A DNA stretch of 64,000 nucleotides from Streptomyces sp. 7-21 (GCF_016741785.1 NZ_JAERRL010000001.1:248001-312000); one strand, 5' to 3'. Positions 5,882 to 13,680 are shown, counted from the first letter of the stretch. The notes: generated by a model not told the origin, from the sequence alone. Made by a program: numbers and translations.

Positions 5882-6903
5882 ACAACACCGACCCCGCGCA
5901 CACCGCCGAACACCCGGCGGTGCCACCACTGACGAAACCGGAAAAGGGGCTTGCCTGGTTCGGTGCAGTCGCCGCCGCAGCGGTGGGCGCCCTCGGCCTG
6001 GTCTCCTCCTTCGACTCGGTGTCAGCCGCCGCTGCCCGATGGGGTTTCAGCAACCCGCAGATCCTCCCGGTGGCCATCGACGTCGCCATCCCCGTGTTCA
6101 CCTTGGCCAACCTGCTGCTGATCCGGCTGGACATGGCGCTTGCCTGGGTGCGGTTCGTGCCGTGGACGCTGACGCTGGTCACGTGCTGGCTGAACATCGC
6201 GGCCGGGGACTCGGTGTCCGCCAAGGTGGCACACGGCACGATGCCGCTGCTGTGGGTGGTGTTCTCCGAGATCGGTGCCCACGTCTACGCCGTGCGCATC
6301 GGCGCCGCGACCGGCCGCCGTATGGAGCGGATCCGCTGGTCACGGTGGCTGCTCGCCCCCGTCTCCACCTTCACGCTGTGGCGGCGCATGACGCTGTGGG
6401 AGATCACCTCCTACGCGGACGCGCTCACCCGGGAACGGAAGCGGCTGCTGACCCGTGCCGAGCTACGCGAGCGCTACGGGCGAGGCTGGCGGTGGAAGAC
6501 CCCGCGGCGTGAGCGGGTGCTGCTGCGGATCGGCGAACTCGCCCCCGCCGACACCGCCCCGCTGCCCGAGCTGCGGCCCGCTCCCGAGCCGGAGCAGACA
6601 CCGGAAAAGCCCGGGCACCGGGCCCCGAAGCCCTCGCGCAAGCGACAGACCAAGAGCAGGACCAGGGCGGTGCAGCGCACCCCGGCGGAACTGCTCACCG
6701 AGGCACGTGCGCTCACGGCCGACTGGCCGGACGGGCAGATCAACGCCGAGGCGCTGCGCAAGGCCCTGCGCTGTGGCGCCGGCCCCGCTCGACAAGTGCG
6801 CGATGCCCTGCTTGCCGAGCGGACCGACAGGCGCATCCTGCACCCGGTGGACGCTGCCAACGCCCCGGCGACCGGCGGCGAAGCCGAGGAGGTGGCCGCG
6901 TGA
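5878..6903 (+). CDS. DUF2637-type membrane protein
   Basis: A 341-residue protein. Its N-terminal half has about four hydrophobic segments (residues 20-40, 55-80, 88-108, 118-140) in a pattern typical of DUF2637 proteins, which are common on Streptomyces plasmids and AICEs. The C-terminal half is cytoplasmic and basic, with a proline-rich linker and an RKRQTKSRTR stretch, then a small helical domain (PAELLTEARALTADWPDGQINAEALRKALR) that may bind DNA. The GTG start overlaps the previous stop (GTGA) and has GGAGG upstream. A role in transfer or spread of the element is inferred from context; biochemical function is unknown. Confidence 0.7.
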   Translation: MNNTDPAHTAEHPAVPPLTKPEKGLAWFGAVAAAAVGALGLVSSFDSVSAAAARWGFSNPQILPVAIDVAIPVFTLANLLLIRLDMALAWVRFVPWTLTLVTCWLNIAAGDSVSAKVAHGTMPLLWVVFSEIGAHVYAVRIGAATGRRMERIRWSRWLLAPVSTFTLWRRMTLWEITSYADALTRERKRLLTRAELRERYGRGWRWKTPRRERVLLRIGELAPADTAPLPELRPAPEPEQTPEKPGHRAPKPSRKRQTKSRTRAVQRTPAELLTEARALTADWPDGQINAEALRKALRCGAGPARQVRDALLAERTDRRILHPVDAANAPATGGEAEEVAA

Positions 6904-7556
6904 ACACCCTGGCCACGGTTCTGGTACCGGCTTTACCCCTGGCAAGCGGGTGGGCGCTGCACGTGTGGTGGCTGCGCCGCTGCCTGAACACTGCCCGCCG
7001 CGACCCGCTCACCGGACTGCACACCCGCGACGGCTTCACCCGCCGCGCCACCACGCTGCTGAGGAAGAACCCGCGCGCAGTCGTGGTGCTGGCCGACGTC
7101 GACAAGTTCAAGCACATCAACGACACCTACGGGCACGCCGCCGGAGACGCGTTGCTGAGGACGACCGCCGCCCGGCTTGCCCACCACGTCGGTTCCTCCG
7201 GGATCGTCGGACGCCTCGGAGGGGATGAGTTCGCCGCCGTCCTGCTCGACGAGCGTGGCTCGGTTAGTGACGAGCTCGCCGTCCTGCATCGCGTGCTCGC
7301 CCGCCCGGTCGACGGCCAGAACCCGGACGTGCGTACCACGGTCTCCCTCGGCTGGGTGCGCGCCGCGGACTTCCCCGGCGCCGACCTCTCGGACTTGCTG
7401 CGGCGAGCGGACGAGGCCATGTACGCGGCCAAACAGGCCCGTACCGGAACCCGCCGTGCCGGACTGGGGCGGCTGTTCGCCACCGTCACCGGCCGCCGTG
7501 CCGGCCGTACCGGCGCCCGTGCCGACACCTCGGCCGTGGTGGAGGTGACGGCATGA
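6900..7556 (+). CDS. Membrane-anchored GGDEF-domain protein (putative diguanylate cyclase)
   Basis: A 218-residue protein. One membrane segment (about residues 4-24) is followed by a complete GGDEF domain: RDPLTGL, metal-binding Asp66 in DVDKFKHIND, and GGDEF at 107-111. All catalytic positions look intact, so synthesis of c-di-GMP or a related nucleotide is plausible. No RxxD inhibitory site stands before GGDEF, so product inhibition may be lacking. A GGDEF enzyme inside a conjugation operon is unusual; with the PycTM-like, HD and Nudix proteins of the same element it could form a signalling circuit (inference). The start overlaps the DUF2637 stop; the stop overlaps the next start. Confidence 0.85.
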   Translation: MNTLATVLVPALPLASGWALHVWWLRRCLNTARRDPLTGLHTRDGFTRRATTLLRKNPRAVVVLADVDKFKHINDTYGHAAGDALLRTTAARLAHHVGSSGIVGRLGGDEFAAVLLDERGSVSDELAVLHRVLARPVDGQNPDVRTTVSLGWVRAADFPGADLSDLLRRADEAMYAAKQARTGTRRAGLGRLFATVTGRRAGRTGARADTSAVVEVTA

Positions 7557-7888
7557 AATCGCAGCCCATCGTCGCAGCCGCCCTGTTCAACCGGGTCATG
7601 AAGACCGCGGGATACCGGTGCCAGTGCACCGGGCAGTGCGGCAACCCGCATGCCAAGGACGGCGGACGCTGCCCGCGCGAGCACGACGGCTACACCAGCA
7701 AGCACGGACGCCGGGTGCGACTGTTGGCCGCCCCCGCCGACCCGCTGACCACCGATGCCGCCGCCGCTCGCCTCCCGGCCGACGCGCTGCGCGCCTGGTG
7801 CGCCGACTGCCACACCACTGCCGCACGCCTGGCCAGGGGTCGGCTTCCCGCGGTGCCCGCGGGACAGGACGGCCTGTTCGAGCTGTAG
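7553..7888 (+). CDS. Small Cys/His-rich protein, putative zinc-binding
   Basis: A 111-residue protein with two cysteine clusters, CQCTGQCG plus a downstream RCPREH, and WCADCHTTAAR near residue 85. This arrangement of CxxC-like pairs and His suggests a zinc-stabilised fold distantly like HNH modules, but no clear catalytic HNH motif is visible. The ATG overlaps the GGDEF stop codon (ATGA), so it belongs to the same operon. Function unknown; nucleic-acid binding is a reasonable guess. Confidence 0.65.
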   Translation: MKSQPIVAAALFNRVMKTAGYRCQCTGQCGNPHAKDGGRCPREHDGYTSKHGRRVRLLAAPADPLTTDAAAARLPADALRAWCADCHTTAARLARGRLPAVPAGQDGLFEL

Positions 7889-7918
7889 CTCCTTCCCCCT
7901 CTGAGAGGACTCTCCGTC

Positions 7919-8584
7919 ATGATCGGTCCGATCACGGATTTCCCCTACCTGCTGTCGCAGGTCAGCGACCACATGAGCGCGGACAGGACACTGCCCGGCC
8001 TCAACGGCGTCTACTTCGAGGCCTGCGGTGCGTACCTGTACGCAGTCGCCACCGACCGCTACACCCTGGCTGTCGCCCGGCGCCGCCTGGACAAGCGCCC
8101 CTCCCGGCCGTGGGCCGTACTGGTGGGCGAGCAGGAGTTGAAGCCGCTGCGCGCGTTCGCCGGCTTCAACCGTCACACCCCGCTGATGCTGACTCACCAC
8201 CACGGCGACGACGGGCCGGTCCTCACCGTCCGGGCCGGCGCCCAGTCGCTCGCAGTGCCCGGCGCCACCTTCCAACTGCCGGGCCTGTGGGCACGCGGCG
8301 AGTGGCGCACCCTGCTCGCCGAGCACATCCACAACGCGCCGGATCTGCGACAGGAGATCGCACTGAACCCGACGCTGCTGGCCCGCTGGGGCCGCTCCGG
8401 CGGCGCCGACCGGAACACCCCGATCACGGCCTGGACGAACGGCCCCGGCAAGCCGCTCGTCATCGCCTGCGGCACCGACTTCCTCGGCCTGCACATGCCC
8501 GTCCGCGTCAGCGCCGACGCCCCGCAGCGCGCCGACATCGTCGCCGGATGGGGCGACCTCGCCCCCACGCTCTGCGCCGCCTGA
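7919..8584 (+). CDS. Sliding-clamp-like (DnaN beta-like) protein
   Basis: A 221-residue protein that resembles part of a DNA polymerase III beta clamp. It has GLNGVYFEACGAYLYAVATD followed by RYTLAVARRR, like the clamp motif where a strand leads into ATDgyRL, and a C-terminal PLVIACG..FLGLHMPVRV like the clamp C-terminal strand and MPvR tail. The chromosomal clamp has about 370 residues in three domains, so this one would supply fewer domains per chain. It could be an element-specific clamp for its own replication or an interfering clamp. GAGAGGAC precedes the ATG. The assignment rests on motif resemblance only. Confidence 0.5.
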   Translation: MIGPITDFPYLLSQVSDHMSADRTLPGLNGVYFEACGAYLYAVATDRYTLAVARRRLDKRPSRPWAVLVGEQELKPLRAFAGFNRHTPLMLTHHHGDDGPVLTVRAGAQSLAVPGATFQLPGLWARGEWRTLLAEHIHNAPDLRQEIALNPTLLARWGRSGGADRNTPITAWTNGPGKPLVIACGTDFLGLHMPVRVSADAPQRADIVAGWGDLAPTLCAA

Positions 8585-8605
8585 CACACGCCGGCAAACC
8601 ACTAC

Positions 8606-8644
8606 GGGCCCGGCCGCCCACCTCCTACAGCGTCGGCCGGGCCC
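8606..8644 (+). terminator. Strong hairpin between clamp-like gene and tra
   Basis: GGGCCCGGCCG (8606-8616) pairs perfectly with CGGCCGGGCCC (8634-8644) around a 17-base loop. It could attenuate transcription into the translocase gene. The loop (CCCACCTCCTACAGCGT) is loosely like the conserved-loop hairpins, but the match is too weak to include it. Confidence 0.5.
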
Positions 8645-8674
8645 TCCCTCCCGCGATTCCGGAAGGAGCTTTCA

Positions 8675-10921
8675 GTGAAGCATCCCGACAACGACAGTGA
8701 ACTGTTTCCTCGACTGGAAGCCGACAGGACGGCCGACTCCGGCGCCGAGGTGGTCGACCTCAGCAAGGCCCGGTCGGCGCGCGAGCAGTCGGCCGACTCC
8801 GGATCCGACTCCCGGCCGACCGAATCGGCCGACTCCGCCGCCGACCGGTCGGGCGGCTCGGTCGACGACGGCGCGGACGGCGAGTCGGTGGTGATGGTCG
8901 ACGGTCCGGCCCCGACCGGTCCGGGCCTGATGGACCGGCTGCGCTCCGGGCAGCGGCGTGAGGTGATCCCGGCCTGGGCGAAGTCCAAGCCGGAGTTCGT
9001 CAACGCACTGGGCTGGCTGGGCGGCTACGTCTGGCACACCACCGCCTACCACGCCGTACGGCTGCCCTGGTACTCCGCCCGGCTCGCCGTCCAGGCCCCG
9101 GCCGGGGTGGCGAAGTTCGTGGGCGGCACCCTGCGGTGGGTGACCGATGCCGAGGGCGAGCCGCTGCGGCAGGTCGCCGCCCGCCGCGAGAACGTCGAGG
9201 AGTACCTGAAGCTGTCGCGGCAGCGCGACAACCGGGTCAAGCTGCGCAGTCTTCTCCTGCTGCTCGCCCTGATCGTCGGCCCGGTGCTGGCCATCACATT
9301 GTTCGTGCTCGCTCCGGCCTGGCTGGAAGCTTTGACGCTGGCGCTGCTGACGGCCGGGTTCGGCTTTCTGGGGGCGCCGGCCGACAAGCCGGTCGTCTCC
9401 CGAGCCGTCGTCACGACCGAGGTGGAGCTGCTGACTTCCACCATCGTGGAGCGAGCCCTGGGATCACTCGGTATCGCCGAGATCAACAAGGCGCTCGCCA
9501 AGGGCGGGGAGGGCATCAAGTTCCCCGCCCCGATCACCCGCGACGGCCCCGGCTGGCGCGCGGACGTCGACCTGCCCTACGGCGTCACGGTCCCGGACAT
9601 CCTGGACCGGCGCGAAAAGCTCGCCTCCGGCCTGCGCCGCCCGCTCGGCTGCGTGTGGCCGGAGCCGGTCCCGGACGAACACGCCGGCCGGATGATGCTG
9701 TGGGTGGGCGACCGGCCGCTGAACAAGGTGCCCCCGCCCGTCTGGCCGCTGGCCAAGTCCGGCACGACGTCGCTGTTCAAACCGCTGCCGTTCGGCACCG
9801 ACCAGCGTGGCCGGCGCGTCGACGTCACGCTGATGTACGACAACATGCTGATCGGCGCTATGCCCGGCATGGGCAAGACGTTCTCCCTGCGCACGCCGCT
9901 GCTGGCCGCCGCCCTGGACCCAACCGCGGAACTTCTGATCTGGGAGCTGAAGGGCACTGGCGACCTGGACTGCCTGAAGCGGGTGGCGGCCGACTACGGC
10001 TCCGGCCCGAACGACGAGACCTGCGCCGCGGCACTGGAGTCGATCCGCTACGTGCACAAGGACCTGGAGCGACGGGCCAAGGTGATCGCCTCACTGCCCA
10101 AGGACAAGTGCCCGGAGAACAAGGTCACCCCGTCCCTGGCCGCCAACCGCTCGCTCGGGCTGCACCCACTGGTGCTCGCCATCGACGAGTGCCAGGAACT
10201 GTTCAGCCACGACAAGTACGGCAAGGAAGCCGGGACGCTGTGCACGGCCATTATCAAGCGCGGTCGGGCGCTGGGAGTGATCCTGCTGCTGGCCACGCAG
10301 CGCCCCGACAAGGACTCCTTGCCACCCGCGATCAGCGCGAACGTGGGCACGCGGTTCTGCCTGCGGGTCATGGGCCAGATCGAGAACGACATGATCCTGG
10401 GCACGTCGATGTACAAAAACGGCATCCGCGCCACCTCGTTCACCAAGTCCGACAAGGGCATCGGCTACCTGGTCGGCGCCGCCGACGACCCGCAGATCGT
10501 GCGCGGCTACTACATCGACGGCCCGTCCGCGGACGCCATCTGCGAATGCGCCCGCAAGGCCCGCGCGGAGGCAGGCACGCTGCGCGGCATCGCCGCCGGC
10601 CAGACCCCGGAGCGGCCCCAGGCGGCCGATCCGCTGCTGGAGGACATCCTCGCCGTCGTCCCCGCGGACGAGGCCAAGCCGTGGAACGACGTCACCGTCG
10701 ACCGGCTCGTCGAACTGCGCCCCGAGCGCTACGGCGCCTGGGGCGAGCTGGAGCCCGCCGACAAGGCCCGCCAGCTCACCGCGGCACTCAAGCCCTATGG
10801 CGTGAGCACTGGGCAGGTGGCCCGGCGGATCAACGGCAAGACCGTCAACCGCACCGGCTTCGAACGCGCCCGCATCGCCGATGCGATTGCGGAGCGTGAC
10901 AGAAAGCGGGACGCGGGCTGA
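8675..10921 (+). CDS. tra: FtsK/SpoIIIE-type conjugative DNA translocase (TraSA/TraB-like)
   Basis: A 748-residue motor that moves double-stranded plasmid DNA between mycelia, the single transfer protein of Streptomyces elements. Residues 1-100 are disordered and rich in Ser/Asp. Two membrane segments lie at about 190-235. The FtsK motor has Walker A GAMPGMGKT (394-402) and Walker B LVLAIDE (about 499-505), followed by ATQRP. The C-terminal about 80 residues form a small helical domain, probably winged-helix-like, that would read the clt site. GTG start with GGAAGGAG six bases before it. A cluster of palindromes follows within 100 bases, as expected for clt. Confidence 0.93.
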   Translation: MKHPDNDSELFPRLEADRTADSGAEVVDLSKARSAREQSADSGSDSRPTESADSAADRSGGSVDDGADGESVVMVDGPAPTGPGLMDRLRSGQRREVIPAWAKSKPEFVNALGWLGGYVWHTTAYHAVRLPWYSARLAVQAPAGVAKFVGGTLRWVTDAEGEPLRQVAARRENVEEYLKLSRQRDNRVKLRSLLLLLALIVGPVLAITLFVLAPAWLEALTLALLTAGFGFLGAPADKPVVSRAVVTTEVELLTSTIVERALGSLGIAEINKALAKGGEGIKFPAPITRDGPGWRADVDLPYGVTVPDILDRREKLASGLRRPLGCVWPEPVPDEHAGRMMLWVGDRPLNKVPPPVWPLAKSGTTSLFKPLPFGTDQRGRRVDVTLMYDNMLIGAMPGMGKTFSLRTPLLAAALDPTAELLIWELKGTGDLDCLKRVAADYGSGPNDETCAAALESIRYVHKDLERRAKVIASLPKDKCPENKVTPSLAANRSLGLHPLVLAIDECQELFSHDKYGKEAGTLCTAIIKRGRALGVILLLATQRPDKDSLPPAISANVGTRFCLRVMGQIENDMILGTSMYKNGIRATSFTKSDKGIGYLVGAADDPQIVRGYYIDGPSADAICECARKARAEAGTLRGIAAGQTPERPQAADPLLEDILAVVPADEAKPWNDVTVDRLVELRPERYGAWGELEPADKARQLTAALKPYGVSTGQVARRINGKTVNRTGFERARIADAIAERDRKRDAG

Positions 10922-10930
10922 CGCCGAAGG

Positions 10931-11020
10931 GGCTCTAGCGCTAGAGCCGAAACCCTCTAGCGCTAGAGACCCCGCTAGCACCTCATATCGCCGCTGATCA
11001 GCGCGTTAGCCGCTAGCGGC
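10931..11020. other. Palindrome cluster after tra, candidate clt locus
   Basis: Four perfect palindromes in 90 bases: GGCTCTAGCGCTAGAGCC (10931-10948), CTCTAGCGCTAGAG (10955-10968), CGCTGATCAGCG (10992-11003), GCCGCTAGCGGC (11009-11020). Three share a CTAGC core. In Streptomyces plasmids the cis-acting transfer locus bound by TraB lies close to or at the 3' end of the tra gene and is rich in repeats. Confidence 0.5.
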
Positions 11021-11061
11021 CCGCTCGCGGAAACCCCTGAAACGGCCCCGGGAGGCCCTTT

Positions 11062-11313
11062 GTGACCCCGATCCTGCTCGCTATCACCTTTCCGCTCTTC
11101 GTCACTCTCGGTTACATCTCGGTGTGTGTGGCCAGCCCGTTCGGCACCTGCCGGAAGTGCAACGGCTTCGGCTTCCACATCACCACCGACCGCAAGGGAC
11201 GGCCCAAGCGCGGCAAGACCTGCCGCCACTGCAAGGGCCACGGCAAGCGCATCCGCGTCGGCCGCTGGCTCTACAACCGCTGGGCCCGCATCCACCGCGC
11301 CGGCACCCGCTGA
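11062..11313 (+). CDS. Small membrane protein with DnaJ-like zinc motif
   Basis: An 83-residue protein. Residues about 3-24 form a membrane segment. It then has two CxxCxGxG-type repeats, CRKCNGFG and CRHCKGHG, the zinc-binding pattern of the DnaJ central domain, and a basic C-terminus. The GTG start has GGAGG seven bases upstream. It is the first gene after the translocase and candidate clt, where Streptomyces elements carry small spd (spread) genes that help intramycelial plasmid movement. A spread role is inferred from position. Confidence 0.7.
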   Translation: MTPILLAITFPLFVTLGYISVCVASPFGTCRKCNGFGFHITTDRKGRPKRGKTCRHCKGHGKRIRVGRWLYNRWARIHRAGTR

Positions 11314-11349
11314 CCCCCAACTCTCCGCCCCCGGAAGGAGAACCGCGGC

Positions 11350-11538
11350 ATGGCCGTGACCGTCTCCCTGCTGCTCGTCTTCGGCGCCTTGCTCGTCATC
11401 CTGCTGCGCTCCAAGGCGCTGAGCTTCGGCTCCGCGTTCGTGGCCGTGATGTTCGGCTTCTAGCTCGCCTCCAGCGGCGCCGCCCCCACCGTCAACCAGC
11501 TCATGCGCGCCGTCGTCGACGCGCTGCCCAGCCTGTGA
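11350..11538 (+). pseudogene. Small spread-type membrane protein gene with in-frame TAG
   Basis: ATG 11350, with GGAAGGAG upstream, opens a 62-codon frame encoding one membrane segment and a short tail. TAG at 11461-11463 interrupts it after residue 37 (MFGF), and the same frame continues LASSGAAPTVNQLMRAV to TGA 11536-11538. Both halves look like one conserved short AICE protein that I recall having an aromatic residue at the stop position (GFYLA), so a single change of a Tyr codon to TAG is likely. A truncated but working peptide or readthrough cannot be excluded. The next start lies 11 bases beyond the final TGA. Confidence 0.55.
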
Positions 11539-11549
11539 GGAGCACCACC

Positions 11550-12017
11550 GTGACCGAGCCCACCAACCCGTGCACCCCGCGCCCTGGACTGGGGGAGCGG
11601 CCCGTGGAAGTCCGCCGGCCCACCCTCATCACCCCCGCCACGGCGTCGCTCGTTGCAGCGCCGCCCGGCGGCATCCCCACCGTGGCGAGCGTCATCCTGT
11701 CGGACGGCAGGGTCGTCACCGGCTACGCCATCGAACCCGTCAAGCCCGAACCGGCCGCCGTCAAGCCGCCCGTCTCCCGCACGGCGGTGAACATCGCCCT
11801 CGGCGGCGTCGGCTTCCTCGCCGTGTGCGGCGGGCTGTTCCTGCTGACCGCGTTCATCACCGCCCTGACCGCGCTGATCACCCAGCTCATCATCCTCGCC
11901 GCCGTCATCTTCGGCGGCTGGATCGCCGCCCAGGTGTTCACCACCAGCAGCCACAAGGACGGGACCACGGTTCACATTCGCCGGGCCGTCTTCAAGCGCA
12001 ACCACTTCCACGGCTGA
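11550..12017 (+). CDS. Putative spread protein, two membrane segments (SpdB-like)
   Basis: A 155-residue protein: about 75 residues of soluble Pro/Val-rich sequence, then two adjacent hydrophobic segments (about 80-108 and 110-132) separated by only a few residues, then a basic tail with KRNHFHG. The topology and position match the SpdB-type proteins encoded next to tra genes on Streptomyces plasmids, which are thought to help plasmid spreading across septa. GTG 11550 is chosen because GAGGAG lies just upstream; this start follows the interrupted small gene by 11 bases. Confidence 0.65.
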   Translation: MTEPTNPCTPRPGLGERPVEVRRPTLITPATASLVAAPPGGIPTVASVILSDGRVVTGYAIEPVKPEPAAVKPPVSRTAVNIALGGVGFLAVCGGLFLLTAFITALTALITQLIILAAVIFGGWIAAQVFTTSSHKDGTTVHIRRAVFKRNHFHG

Positions 12018-12033
12018 GAAAGGACTGCACTCC

Positions 12034-12180
12034 ATGGACCTCGAGGACTACTGCGACGACTGCGCCGACTTCGGATGCCCCGGCCACTACCTGTGTGACG
12101 AGTGCTCCGAAGACATCTGCACCGAGTGCGGCGGCTGCGCCTGCCCCGACAGCTACTGCCCGGACGCCCACTACGCCTGA
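12034..12180 (+). CDS. Tiny cysteine-rich protein, putative zinc-binding
   Basis: A 48-residue acidic peptide with about eleven cysteines in CxxC spacing (YCDDC, LCDEC, ICTEC, GCAC) and two His. It probably folds around zinc. AAGGA precedes the ATG, and it sits 16 bases after the spread gene and 13 bases before the next start, so it is part of the operon. Composition and codon use match its neighbours. No function is recognised. Tiny cysteine-rich proteins of this kind are common in AICE spread operons. Confidence 0.65.
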   Translation: MDLEDYCDDCADFGCPGHYLCDECSEDICTECGGCACPDSYCPDAHYA

Positions 12181-12193
12181 CCCAAGGAGAGCA

Positions 12194-12706
12194 GTGTTCG
12201 AGATCCGCGTCATCTGCGAGCCGGACGACGCCGACCGCGTCAGCACCGCGCTGGCCGTCGCGTTCAACACCGGCCCCGTACGCCTGTACCCGACCCGCGA
12301 CGGCCGACGCACCCGGCTGTACGTCACCGCCGACCACCGCCCGGAACTTGAAGCGTGGCCCACGCCGGACGAGGCGTACGCATTCGCCCCGAACATCCTC
12401 TGCGAGATCGGATGGACCGCCCAGACAGCCACCGACACGCCGTTCGGCTGCGACCTGGGCCGCGAGTACTGGCTGCGCAAAGCCGCCGTGCTGGACCGCA
12501 TCGCTCTGCGCACCGAGGACGATGGCCTCACCAGCGACGCCACCGACGCAGCCATCGAGGCCGCCCGCCAGCTCATCGCCCACGACCGGGACCGTGAAGG
12601 CGGCTGCCACGGCACCCCGTACCGGCCCGAGCACCCGGCTACCGCCGCCAACCCGCGCGGCTACGTCCGCCAGGAATACGCCCACTGGGCCAAGACCCAC
12701 CCCTAG
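12194..12706 (+). CDS. AICE conserved-type hypothetical protein
   Basis: A 170-residue soluble protein. It starts at GTG 12194, with AAGGAGAG just upstream. The N-terminal half has alternating strands (FEIRVICEPDDADRVSTAL, VRLYPTRDGRRTRLYVTADHR) suggesting a small alpha/beta domain. The C-terminal half is helical and ends with RGYVRQEYAHWAK. It is the last gene before the leader of the replication genes. I recognise no family function; its position between spread and replication genes is typical of accessory AICE proteins. Confidence 0.65.
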   Translation: MFEIRVICEPDDADRVSTALAVAFNTGPVRLYPTRDGRRTRLYVTADHRPELEAWPTPDEAYAFAPNILCEIGWTAQTATDTPFGCDLGREYWLRKAAVLDRIALRTEDDGLTSDATDAAIEAARQLIAHDRDREGGCHGTPYRPEHPATAANPRGYVRQEYAHWAKTHP

Positions 12707-12712
12707 CAACGC

Positions 12713-12754
12713 CCGGGGCGGCCGCCTCTCACCACAAGACCACGGCCGCCCCGG
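12713..12754 (+). ncRNA. Conserved-loop hairpin 3, in the leader of the primase gene
   Basis: A perfect 12-bp stem, CCGGGGCGGCCG (12713-12724)/CGGCCGCCCCGG (12743-12754), closes loop CCTCTCACCACAAGACCA (12725-12742). The loop matches hairpin 2 (5076-5093) at 16 of 18 positions although the stems differ. It may also act as the terminator of the spread operon. Confidence 0.5.
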
Positions 12755-12792
12755 CTCTCCTTGTCCCTTCGACAGAACAGGAGACCTTCAGA

Positions 12793-13680
12793 ATGCCCCA
12801 TCCGGACGGTGATGCACAGCTCACCGCTGCCCTCGCCGCGGCGTCGCGCGGCTGGCACGTCTTCCCTCTCATCCCCGGCGACAAGCGTCCCGCCATCCGT
12901 AACTGGGAGACCCGCGCCACCACCGACCCCGAGCGCATCACCCGGTGCTGGACGCACGCCCCCTACAACGTCGGCATCGCCACCGGCCCCTCCCGCCTGG
13001 TCGTCGTCGATCTGGACACCCCCAAGCACCCCGGCGACACGCCGCCCGCCGAATGGGCCGAACCCGGCGTCGTCGACGGCGCCAGCGTGCTCGCCCTGCT
13101 CTGCGACCGCCACGGCCAGCCGCTCCCGGTGAACACCCACACGGTGCGCACCGGACGCGGTGGGCTGCACCTGTACTTCGCCGCCCCCGAAAGCGAGGAA
13201 CTGCGCAACACCGCGGGCAAGCTGGGCTGGAAGATCGACACCCGCGCGGCCGGCGGCTACGTCGTTGCCGCAGGAAGCGTCGTGGCCGGGCGCGAGTACA
13301 CCACAGCCCACGACGGTCCGGCGGATCCGCTGCCGGGCTGGCTGGCCACCCTGCTGCGTCCGGCACCGCTGCCCCCGCAAAGGCCCGTCAGGGTGCCGCT
13401 GACAGCCCGTAACCGGCGCGGCAGGTTCCTGGCCGCCGCGCTCAACGGCGAGTTGGCCCGTATCACGAACTCGGGGCCGCACCAGCACAACAACGCCGTG
13501 TATCTCGCGTCCGTCGCCCTTGGCCAGCTCGTGGCAGGCGGAGAGCTGGACTCCCACGAGGTGACCGAGAGGCTGCTTCAGGCGGCGCTCAGCGTCGGCC
13601 AGGGCGAGCGCGAGGCCCGCCGCACCATCGCCTCCGGGCTCAAGGCCGGAGCCAACCGCCCCCGGACGGTCGCCGCATGA
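12793..13680 (+). CDS. Bifunctional primase-polymerase (Prim-Pol) replication protein
   Basis: A 295-residue archaeo-eukaryotic-type primase domain protein. Residues about 8-190 form the Prim-Pol domain: RGWHVFPLIPGDKRP, the metal-binding D73-x-D75 in VVVDLDTP, and the GRGGLHLYF motif with its His. A helical C-terminal domain follows (QHNNAVYLASVALGQLVAGG), as in other prim-pol replication proteins of mobile elements. Its stop overlaps the start of the RecA-like helicase by four bases. Together they form the replication module that lets the excised AICE copy itself. AGGAG lies about ten bases before the ATG. Hairpin 3 lies in its leader. Confidence 0.85.
   Translation: MPHPDGDAQLTAALAAASRGWHVFPLIPGDKRPAIRNWETRATTDPERITRCWTHAPYNVGIATGPSRLVVVDLDTPKHPGDTPPAEWAEPGVVDGASVLALLCDRHGQPLPVNTHTVRTGRGGLHLYFAAPESEELRNTAGKLGWKIDTRAAGGYVVAAGSVVAGREYTTAHDGPADPLPGWLATLLRPAPLPPQRPVRVPLTARNRRGRFLAAALNGELARITNSGPHQHNNAVYLASVALGQLVAGGELDSHEVTERLLQAALSVGQGEREARRTIASGLKAGANRPRTVAA

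Noticed and set aside
5426..7556. A complete canonical Pycsar system
   Set aside because: No class III nucleotide cyclase (PycC) is present; the neighbour is a GGDEF protein, so only a possible new combination is proposed.
8606..8644. Fourth member of the conserved-loop hairpin family
   Set aside because: The stem is strong but the loop matches the family only loosely, so it is listed as a plain hairpin.
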